A stretch of 36,525 bases of DNA. Origin: Phocaeicola_A sp963643925. Lineage in GTDB: Bacteria > Bacteroidota > Bacteroidia > Bacteroidales > Bacteroidaceae. Both the position numbers and the translations under genes were made by a program. The notes below the pieces were generated by a model. The model saw only the letters and a program-made list of their open reading frames with translations, had not been told where the DNA came from and made no database searches. Location of the stretch: the NCBI GenBank assembly GCA_963643925.1, contig CAVINS010000036.1, positions 1 to 36,525 on the forward strand, given 5' to 3'. Shown here piece by piece: positions 30,661 through 36,525 of this stretch (positions are counted from its first letter, which is position 1; each line of letters begins with the position of its first letter).

Positions 30661-31160
30661 ACATGGGCCACGCCATACCGGAGCCGCAGTGCGACATGAC
30701 ACCCCGCTGGGCGCTGCACAAAAAGGGCGGTCTCGCCTACGTCAGCGCGTACCGTGTGACGAACACGGGCATGACGCTCTCCGAGATAAAGCGCAGCAGG
30801 AAATGCGCAGAGATGATGACAGACGAGATGGTGCTGATACTCTCCTCCCTCATAGGAGTGCGGAGAAAGGACGAGGTGTGCATCATCACGGCCCCGAAGC
30901 GGAGGCACCAGACCTGCAACTTCGCAGAGGTGGTGGCCGAGGGCATCGCTGACACCCTCGGCGTGGCGTTCCGCAAGGACATCATTAAGTCCGGCAACAG
31001 AGACAGGCTGCACCCGGAGTTCCAGCTCGTCAGGAAGATAGCCGAACCCATAGTTGTCGTGTTCGACGACATACTGACGACAGGCTCTACGCTCATGGAG
31101 ATAGACTACCTCCTGCGTTTCAAGAACAGGATAAACCTTATCGGTATCAACAACAGATAG
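30657..31160 (+). CDS. Phosphoribosyltransferase-like protein
   Basis: A 167-residue protein, again with a 4-bp overlap. VVVFDDILTTGSTLMEID near residue 140 is the PRPP-binding loop (hydrophobic-x-DD-x-x-T-T-G-S-T) of type I phosphoribosyltransferases, and the flexible-hood part is KKDEVCIITAPKRR-like upstream. Type I PRTases exchange or attach bases on ribose-5-phosphate. In this cassette it might make a modified nucleotide or salvage a base. No ComF zinc finger is visible; the enzyme is a compact single domain. Confidence 0.75.
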   Translation: MNMGHAIPEPQCDMTPRWALHKKGGLAYVSAYRVTNTGMTLSEIKRSRKCAEMMTDEMVLILSSLIGVRRKDEVCIITAPKRRHQTCNFAEVVAEGIADTLGVAFRKDIIKSGNRDRLHPEFQLVRKIAEPIVVVFDDILTTGSTLMEIDYLLRFKNRINLIGINNR

Positions 31161-31162
31161 CC

Positions 31163-31828
31163 ATGCGAAAAGAACGTGTCAAGATAGAACAAATCAAGGA
31201 GAACCCCGACAACCCGCGCGTCATCTCCGACTATATGCTGGACGTGCTTGTGAAGTCCATTATCAGCCTGCCGCCCATGCTGCGGGTGCGACCCATCGTG
31301 CTGTCGCCAGACATGAGGCCCATAGGCGGCAACCAGCGTGTGAAAGCCCTGCTCCGCATCGCCAAGATGTCGGCTGAGGACATCCGTTATGTGCTGGAGG
31401 ACGCTGGCAAGGAGAGACACATGCCCTACTGGGAGCGGTTTCTCGCGAGCCACGAGGTTGACGTGCTTGTCGCCGACGACCTCTCCGACCGGCAGCTGCG
31501 GCAGTTCGTCATCAAGGACAACACCTACTACGGCGAGGATGATGTCTCCAAGATGAGAGACCTCATCAACGAGGAGCAGTACCAGGAGTGGCTCGGCAGG
31601 GACTACATGCAGCTGGGCGACTTCGATGCCCCCATCAACGACGAGGAGGTGGAGGTTCGGACGGAGCGAATCCATAGAATACATTTCGGCACGGGACGCG
31701 GAGGTCGTGTGGAGATGACGGAGGAGGAGCATGAGTGGCTTCTCGGCGAAGTCCTCTCCTATCAGGCCCAGCGCCCCGATTTAAGCGGTTTCATATCATA
31801 TCTTCTCAATGGAAACAGGAATAAATAA
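31163..31828 (+). CDS. ParB-like protein, ParB 2
   Basis: A 221-residue protein. The core has ENPDNPRVISDYM at about residue 12 and RPIGGNQRVKALLRI around 53, i.e. GNQR for the ParB box II. A long middle with LSDRQLRQFVIKDNTYYGED resembles the C-terminal part of phage ParB-methylase proteins. The end, MTEEEHEWLLGEV and GFISYLLNGN, returns in similar form in the next gene. It lies 2 bases after the PRTase and overlaps the next gene by 20 bp. Confidence 0.7.
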   Translation: MRKERVKIEQIKENPDNPRVISDYMLDVLVKSIISLPPMLRVRPIVLSPDMRPIGGNQRVKALLRIAKMSAEDIRYVLEDAGKERHMPYWERFLASHEVDVLVADDLSDRQLRQFVIKDNTYYGEDDVSKMRDLINEEQYQEWLGRDYMQLGDFDAPINDEEVEVRTERIHRIHFGTGRGGRVEMTEEEHEWLLGEVLSYQAQRPDLSGFISYLLNGNRNK

Positions 31829-32687
31829 CATACGGCAGAACGAGGGCAACCCACGGAAGATTAGCAAGCAGAAGATGTCTGACTTGGTGAACTCCATACT
31901 CTCGTTCCCTGAAATGCTCTCGTACCGCTCCATCGTCACCGACGGCGAGGGCGTAATTATAGGCGGCAACATGAGGCACAAGGCTCTTCTCTCCATAGCG
32001 CAGATGAGCGAGGGGGAGACAAGGCAGCGGCTCTCGAAGAGCGTCTCGCCGGAGGAGGTGGAGGCGAAGGTGGCGTACTGGGGAGGCTGGAGAAAGTCCC
32101 CCAACGTCAGCGTGGAGTCGGAGGACATGGACGAGGAGGAGCGGACGGAGTTCATCATCAAGGACAACGGCGACTTCGGTGAGTGGGACAAGAAAATGGT
32201 TGACAGTCTGTACGCGGACGTGTTCCAGTCCTACGAGGCCGCAAGTGTCGCCATGGCAGGCTTCGAGGGCGTGGCCGTCGAAGCCGCCGCGCCAACGGTG
32301 CCGACGGTCTCCGCCCCAGCCCAGGCCGCACAGCAGGACAGCGACCCCAGCGAGACTCTTCCCTCGCAAGGGAACGGCGTGGGCGTGGAGCGTCAGGGCG
32401 GTGAGCAGCCTCTCGACATCTCTGAGGCGACACCCTCGTCACCATCGGAGAACGGCCACGTTCCCGACGACTACGAGTTGCCGCCGGTGCAGGAGCAGGT
32501 CATCGAGAGGGGCTTCTACGAGACACCGCAATACTGCGACCACATGCAGTTCGACCGCTTCAAGATACCTGTCACCACGCAGGAGAAAGAGCGGTGGATG
32601 AACGTCCTCGACAACTACACCGAGGAAAACGGAATAAGTTACGGATTCATAAAATACTTACAAAATGGAATGGGTATCATCAAATGA
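31809..32687 (+). CDS. ParB-like protein, ParB 3
   Basis: A 292-residue paralogue of the preceding protein. The core has NEGNPRKISKQKM and IIGGNMRHKALLSIAQMSEG (GNMR in box II, so less conserved). TEFIIKDNGDFGEWDKKMVD aligns with the FVIKDN part of ParB 2. A Pro/Ala/Ser/Gln-rich stretch fills residues about 155-215, and the end has TTQEKERWMNVLDNY and GFIKYLQNGMG, as in ParB 2. The shared N- and C-terminal parts show that the two genes arose by duplication with a new linker. Confidence 0.7.
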   Translation: METGINNIRQNEGNPRKISKQKMSDLVNSILSFPEMLSYRSIVTDGEGVIIGGNMRHKALLSIAQMSEGETRQRLSKSVSPEEVEAKVAYWGGWRKSPNVSVESEDMDEEERTEFIIKDNGDFGEWDKKMVDSLYADVFQSYEAASVAMAGFEGVAVEAAAPTVPTVSAPAQAAQQDSDPSETLPSQGNGVGVERQGGEQPLDISEATPSSPSENGHVPDDYELPPVQEQVIERGFYETPQYCDHMQFDRFKIPVTTQEKERWMNVLDNYTEENGISYGFIKYLQNGMGIIK

Positions 32688-34020
32688 AATCACACCTGCG
32701 GAGTACAATCCCCGCTATCTCTCCGATGACGCGAGAGAGAACCTGAAAGGCTCGCTTTCTGACTTGGGCTTCATCCTCCCGATTATCGTGAACAGGGAGA
32801 GCAAGACCATCGTGGCAGGCCACCAGCGGACAAAGACCGCCGCGACGGTGGGCATAACCTCTTACCCCTGCTACTATATTGACAAGCACGTCAGCATAAC
32901 TGACGAAATCAGGTTCAACCAGCTCCACAACGGCACCGAGGGCGAGCCTGACGAACATGGCTTCACCAAGCGCAAGTTCAGGGAGGGTTTCTACGACGAC
33001 GTTCCGCTGCAAGCGTTCAAGAGAGGCGGTCTCATACCGACCTACGCCAAGGACATCTGCTCGCTGCTGATGAAGTTCGGCAACGTGTTCTGCGCCATCG
33101 TGTGCGGTGACGAGGTGGTGCTTGGCAACAGCTACCTGTCGGCCTGCTTCTCGCTCAACATGAGCGTGAACATCTCCGTCATCGACGGAAGCAAGCGACC
33201 CCTCTTCGACAAGTGGTTCAGCAAGGAGTACGGCGTGTTCAACTACGACCATATCTCCAAGCAGGACTTCGTGCAGGGGTTGGCGCAGCCATCGCGCCAC
33301 GGGGAGATGAAATGCTCTGTCCTATACCGTGAGCTTGTGGTGCCTTACTTGCAGGACAAGCCGCAGAGCCTCCGCATCCTCGACTTCGGCTGCGGAAAGG
33401 GTCTCTCGCTGAACTACATCAGGACTGAGCTGGGCTACACCAACGCCATAGGCGTGGAGTTCTTCAACCACAACCGTGTCTCCATCGACATCAGCCGCGG
33501 TCACAAGATGATAGACCGTATGCTGCGTGACGTGGAGCGGCATGGGCAGTTTGACGTGGTGATATGCGACGCCGTTATCAACTCCGTGAACTGCAAGGAG
33601 GCTGAGGATGCTGTATGGAACTGCCTCAACCTCTTCTGCAAGAAAGGCGGCATCATATTCTTCAGCGGACGGCTTCGGGAGATGATGGAGAGCGAGGCGA
33701 AGATGAAGAAGAACGTCAGCACAGATTTCTCCAGCAACTACTTCGACAAGGACGGCTTCACCGGTTTTCTGAAAGAGGGGCAGTGGTTCTTCCAACGTTT
33801 CCACAGGAAGGAGGAGATTGACAGCATCGTTGCGGAGAAAGGATGGCAAGTGGAGTTCAAGAAGAACACAGGCTATTTCTTCCGCGGTGTCCGCAAGACG
33901 AGGGAGTATGACAGCGAGACCAACCGCAAGGCTCTTGAATATGAGTTCGACCTCAAACTTCCTAACGGACAGAGCTACGGGAGACAGGCTGACGCCATAG
34001 CCGCATTTGGTATAAAATGA
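32665..34020 (+). CDS. ParB domain fused to a SAM-dependent methyltransferase, ParB 4
   Basis: A 451-residue fusion. The first ~100 residues are ParB-like: PAEYNPRYLSDDARENLKGS and IVAGHQRTKTAATVGITSYP. The second half has a class I methyltransferase motif I, LRILDFGCGKGLSLNYI near residue 231, then GVEFFNHNRVSIDISRG, FDVVICDAVINSV (motif IV region) and GGIIFFSGRL. The order suits a small-molecule or nucleic-acid methylase; I see no DPPY/NPPF signature of DNA adenine methylases. It closes the cassette; its end lies 30 bases before the next promoter. Confidence 0.75.
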   Translation: MEWVSSNEITPAEYNPRYLSDDARENLKGSLSDLGFILPIIVNRESKTIVAGHQRTKTAATVGITSYPCYYIDKHVSITDEIRFNQLHNGTEGEPDEHGFTKRKFREGFYDDVPLQAFKRGGLIPTYAKDICSLLMKFGNVFCAIVCGDEVVLGNSYLSACFSLNMSVNISVIDGSKRPLFDKWFSKEYGVFNYDHISKQDFVQGLAQPSRHGEMKCSVLYRELVVPYLQDKPQSLRILDFGCGKGLSLNYIRTELGYTNAIGVEFFNHNRVSIDISRGHKMIDRMLRDVERHGQFDVVICDAVINSVNCKEAEDAVWNCLNLFCKKGGIIFFSGRLREMMESEAKMKKNVSTDFSSNYFDKDGFTGFLKEGQWFFQRFHRKEEIDSIVAEKGWQVEFKKNTGYFFRGVRKTREYDSETNRKALEYEFDLKLPNGQSYGRQADAIAAFGIK

Positions 34021-34049
34021 GGTAGTTATGGAGAAAGTATAAAATTTAT

Positions 34050-34080
34050 TTTGCCATATTAAAAAAAAGTTGTATTTTTG
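34050..34080 (+). promoter_or_regulatory. Promoter of the terminase unit
   Basis: TTTG at 34050-34053 (in TTTTGCCATATT) and TATTTTTG at 34073-34080, 19-base spacer. The first ATG lies 23 bases further. It shares the TTTTGCCATAT and GTACTCG flanks with the amidoligase promoter. Confidence 0.8.
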
Positions 34081-34102
34081 TACTCGTAAAATCTAAACAA
34101 AG

Positions 34103-34597
34103 ATGAGCGAGATTAAAATTATAGAACTCAAGAACAGCAACTGGATTCAGTGGCTGAGATATGTGCGAGGGTACAACTTATCAGTCCATTGCATGGAGAG
34201 CCTATTGGGTAAAAACGACCCGCGGGTGACACGTTTCGACCGGGTGATGAGGTATGAGAACCTCAAACTGGAGAAAGCCCCCTACTACTATTTCTGCTGC
34301 GTGCAGGGCAGGGGGTCTTACGATGAGAACGTACACCTCGCGTGGCGGGACAAGGAAGGCTCTTCCTTTGTGGTGGACAACGAACTGATACACGCCGAAA
34401 TCCTTGGCGCAGAGCAGATACCCATTACTGACAAGTACATAGACTGGTCTCTCCCGCAGAGTGCCAGCAAATGGTTCAACACTTGCCGTAACTGGTGGTT
34501 CGCGTGCTGGATGAGGCACCAAGACAAAGGAGGAAAAAACAATGGCCAACACGTACAAAAAACCCTTTTTGGAGGAGTTTCGCAAGGTATTGAATGA
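34103..34597 (+). CDS. Hypothetical protein upstream of terS
   Basis: A 164-residue protein directly behind its promoter. It is rich in Trp, Tyr and Cys (NWIQWLRYVRGYNLSVHC, APYYYFCCVQGRG, ASKWFNTCRNWWFACWMRHQ). It overlaps terS by 56 bp, so its last 18 residues share DNA with terS. The domain could bind the terminase or DNA; no family recognised. Confidence 0.55.
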   Translation: MSEIKIIELKNSNWIQWLRYVRGYNLSVHCMESLLGKNDPRVTRFDRVMRYENLKLEKAPYYYFCCVQGRGSYDENVHLAWRDKEGSSFVVDNELIHAEILGAEQIPITDKYIDWSLPQSASKWFNTCRNWWFACWMRHQDKGGKNNGQHVQKTLFGGVSQGIE

Positions 34598-34985
34598 GAC
34601 TAACGGCAGTCTCACCAACGCCGCCGCAATGCTCGGCTGCACAAGGCAGACTATCTGGAAATGGACGAAAGACGACCCTGATTTTGACACCGCCGTGAAG
34701 GAGTCGCGGAAGAAGATACTCGACCGCTGCATAACCACGGCGCAGGCCCTCGCTTTCGGCATCCCTGAGATGGAGGACGGCAAGGTGGTGGGGTGGAAAG
34801 AGCGGCCCGAACCCAACATGCTGCGTTTCTTCATGCAGACCCTCGGACGTGACGAGGGCTTCGGCGACAGCCTCGACGTGACATCCAACGGCAAGGACAT
34901 CAACAGCACCATACAGGTGGAGATAATAGAGCGCAGGGAGGACGTTGACAAAGAGGATGAAGATTCAGACAACGAGAATTTATAG
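34542..34985 (+). CDS. terS: Terminase small subunit
   Basis: A 147-residue protein with a short HTH near residues 20-45 (GSLTNAAAMLGCTRQTIWKW), the typical terS DNA-binding motif, then TKDDPDFDTAVKESRKKILD and a central oligomerisation helix, and an acidic end (EDVDKEDEDSDNENL). It recognises the packaging site and loads TerL. The start is preceded by AAAGGAGGAAAAAACA, a rare Shine-Dalgarno sequence for this host group. It overlaps terL by 29 bp. Confidence 0.8.
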   Translation: MANTYKKPFLEEFRKVLNETNGSLTNAAAMLGCTRQTIWKWTKDDPDFDTAVKESRKKILDRCITTAQALAFGIPEMEDGKVVGWKERPEPNMLRFFMQTLGRDEGFGDSLDVTSNGKDINSTIQVEIIERREDVDKEDEDSDNENL

Positions 34986-36135
34986 GGAGGTTGACAACGC
35001 CATCAAGCAAGGCTACAAGGTGGTCTCCGCCCAGGGCAGCTCGCGTTCCTCCAAGACGTACAACATCGTCATCTGGCTCATCATCTACGCCGCCACGCAC
35101 AAGATAGTGCTGACGGTGGTGCGCTCTACCTTGCCGTCCATACGAGGCTCTGTCCTCCGTGACTTCGAGGAGATACTGATGAAGCTCGGACTCTTCGACG
35201 AGAAAAAGCGCAACAAGACGGAGTTGACATACTACCTGCCCAACGGCTCGCTGGTGGAGTTCATCAGCACCGACAGCGAGCAGAAGCTCCGTGGCCGCAA
35301 GCGCGACGTGCTGTACGTCAACGAGGCGAATGAAATCAAGTACATCGAGTGGCAGCAGCTCATCTGGCGTACCCGCCGCTTCGCCATAGTGGACTACAAC
35401 CCCTCGTTCTCCGACGGTCACTGGCTCTGCCAGCTCAACGCAGACCCTGGCACCTACCATTTCATCAGCACCTACAAGGACAACCCTTTCCTTGAGCAGA
35501 CCATCATCGACGAGATTGAGAAACTCCAATGGCAGAACAAGACCTTGTGGCAGGTTTTCGGCCTTGGGCAGATGGCCGTGGTGGAGGGGCTGGTGTTCGA
35601 GAGGTTCGAACAGGTGGACGAGTTCCCTGAGAACGCCAAGCACCAAGCCGTGGGGTTGGACTTCGGCTTCACACACGACCCGACGGCAGCCGTGCGGTGC
35701 GGGGTGATAGGCGAAAAACTCTTCCTCGATGAGCTGTTCTACAAGGCAGGTATGCTCTCGTCGCACATCATCGGGGAGTTCAAGCGGCTCAACCTCCAGC
35801 TGGAAATCATCGCCGACAGCGCAGACCAGCGGCTGATACAGGAAATCGCCAACAGCGGCCTCCTCATCTACCCAGTCATGAAGCCGGCGGGGTCGATACT
35901 GGCGGGCATTGACAAGATGAAGACCTACAAGCTCATGGTGACGAAACGCTCTCTGAACCTCATCAAGGAACTCCGCAACTACACATGGGCGAAGGACAAG
36001 GATGACCACTACGTCAACGTTCCCATCGACGCCTTCAACCACGGCATCGACGCAAGCAGATATTATGTGTACGGGAAACTCCTCGGCAACATCATGCAGA
36101 CCGTCAGGATAACCTTCGACGACCTGCCATATTAG
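34957..36135 (+). CDS. terL: Terminase large subunit
   Basis: A 392-residue protein; the ATG at 34957 inside terS is preferred over the TTG at 34945. Walker A is GSSRSSKT (27-34), Walker B DVLYVNEAN (117-125) with Glu123 as the catalytic carboxylate, and the nuclease domain begins GLDFGFTHDPTAA with Asp235, followed by a second acidic region LEIIADSADQ. It is the packaging motor that binds to the portal. It is about 100 residues shorter than many TerL proteins but has both domains. Confidence 0.85.
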   Translation: MKIQTTRIYREVDNAIKQGYKVVSAQGSSRSSKTYNIVIWLIIYAATHKIVLTVVRSTLPSIRGSVLRDFEEILMKLGLFDEKKRNKTELTYYLPNGSLVEFISTDSEQKLRGRKRDVLYVNEANEIKYIEWQQLIWRTRRFAIVDYNPSFSDGHWLCQLNADPGTYHFISTYKDNPFLEQTIIDEIEKLQWQNKTLWQVFGLGQMAVVEGLVFERFEQVDEFPENAKHQAVGLDFGFTHDPTAAVRCGVIGEKLFLDELFYKAGMLSSHIIGEFKRLNLQLEIIADSADQRLIQEIANSGLLIYPVMKPAGSILAGIDKMKTYKLMVTKRSLNLIKELRNYTWAKDKDDHYVNVPIDAFNHGIDASRYYVYGKLLGNIMQTVRITFDDLPY

Positions 36136-36173
36136 CGACAATCTTCTTTTCTACTCACTTTTCATTTGTTTCA

Positions 36174-36209
36174 ACGGCTCATATTCGCGAGAATGTGGGT
36201 CGTTTTTTT
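36174..36209 (+). terminator. Strong intrinsic terminator after terL
   Basis: A 13-bp stem with four G-T pairs (36174-36186 with 36191-36203), tetraloop GCGA, then seven T. It ends the terminase transcript. Confidence 0.85.
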
Positions 36210-36286
36210 GTGCCTGGATGGTGCAAAATTCTGTCCCTCAATGATTTTCTGAGGCAAAAAGTCAGGGCGTTCCTATACTGGCGAGT

Positions 36287-36463
36287 GTTAAAAATTAAAT
36301 CTGCGTTAAAATCTAAGTGATTGAATTATAATTGCGTTTTAATTTGCAATAGTTAAAAATCTAAATTGCGTGAAAATAAATTTTGCCATATCAAAAATAT
36401 GTTGTAATTTTGTGTCCGAAATAAACAAAACGAAAGTACAACAATTAAATTCTAATAAAGATG
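36287..36463 (+). repeat. Long direct repeat, copy B (promoter module)
   Basis: Second copy of the 15631-15806 sequence, including the three GTTAAAA motifs (36287, 36305, 36352), promoter, leader and ATG, with one extra A before the start codon. The 78 bases between the terminator and this repeat contain nothing I recognise. Confidence 0.85.
36382..36412 (+). promoter_or_regulatory. Promoter of the gene at 36461
   Basis: TTTG at 36382-36385 and TAATTTTG at 36405-36412, 19-base spacer. It is part of the repeated module, so the same regulator probably controls this gene and the amidoligase. Confidence 0.75.
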
Positions 36464-36525
36464 AAAGAACTGGAAATTAAATATGAAATCGCAGGCCGCC
36501 TGTCAGACGCGCAGGAGATGATGAC
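36461..36525 (+). CDS. Hypothetical protein, 3'-truncated by the window edge
   Basis: The frame opens at ATG 36461 with MKELEIKYEIAGRLSDAQEM and runs off the end after 21 codons. Too short to assign. Its promoter copy suggests coexpression with the amidoligase unit. Confidence 0.55.
   Translation, partial: MKELEIKYEIAGRLSDAQEMM

Noticed and set aside
34900..36141. 413-residue open frame on the minus strand opposite terL
   Set aside because: Antisense of a gene with clear terminase motifs; composition typical of a shadow frame.

Overview
The window is about 36.5 kb of a double-stranded DNA phage or prophage of the Siphoviridae type (long tail, 1618-residue tape measure). It is cut at both ends. 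The host is most likely one of the Bacteroidales. Five promoters carry the Bacteroidetes pattern of a -33 TTTG and a -7 TAnnTTTG about 19 nt apart, Shine-Dalgarno sequences are almost absent, and there is a DUF3853-like protein and a BACON domain. Every gene but one lies on the + strand, many with 4-bp ATGA overlaps. No integrase, recognisable holin/endolysin pair or tail-fibre gene lies in the window. Two runs of N (40 and 10) interrupt real genes.

Left third (1-13.1 kb), replication and recombination. A RecA-like Sak4-type ATPase with a PD-(D/E)XK exonuclease, an SF2 helicase, a DUF3853-like DNA-binding protein, a NinB-like protein, a replication initiator with five 12-bp iterons and an A-rich tract inside its gene (a lambda-like candidate origin), a T7-type primase-helicase, SSB, a triple HTH protein, a DUF559-type nuclease and several small Cys-rich proteins. 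A lipoprotein lytic transglycosylase sits at 10.8 kb. The intergenic spaces before three of the first genes hold compact tRNA-like hairpins: acceptor stem plus canonical T-arm but no anticodon arm, two of them ending in CCA.

Middle (13.1-29.2 kb), a single-gene ASCH-domain unit with its own promoter and terminator, then the particle genes: SPP1-type portal, scaffold, decoration-like protein, major capsid protein, connectors, tail tube with a C-terminal BACON domain, a tail chaperone pair probably joined by -1 frameshifting at T TTT TTC, tape measure and distal tail protein. Between portal and scaffold lies a foreign-looking unit: an antisense XRE repressor, an amidoligase and a class II glutamine amidotransferase with their own promoter and terminator.

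Right end (29.2-36.5 kb), a tightly coupled cassette of a PAPS-reductase-like PP-loop protein, three stand-alone ParB-like proteins, a phosphoribosyltransferase and a ParB-methyltransferase fusion. It looks like a nucleic-acid modification or counter-defence system. It is followed by a promoter, a small gene, terS and terL, a strong terminator, and a second copy of the ~176-bp promoter region found upstream of the amidoligase, now driving a gene cut off by the window end.

The most unusual items are the anticodon-less tRNA-like elements, the PAPS-reductase/ParB/PRTase/methyltransferase cassette, and the amidoligase-amidotransferase moron with its duplicated promoter module.
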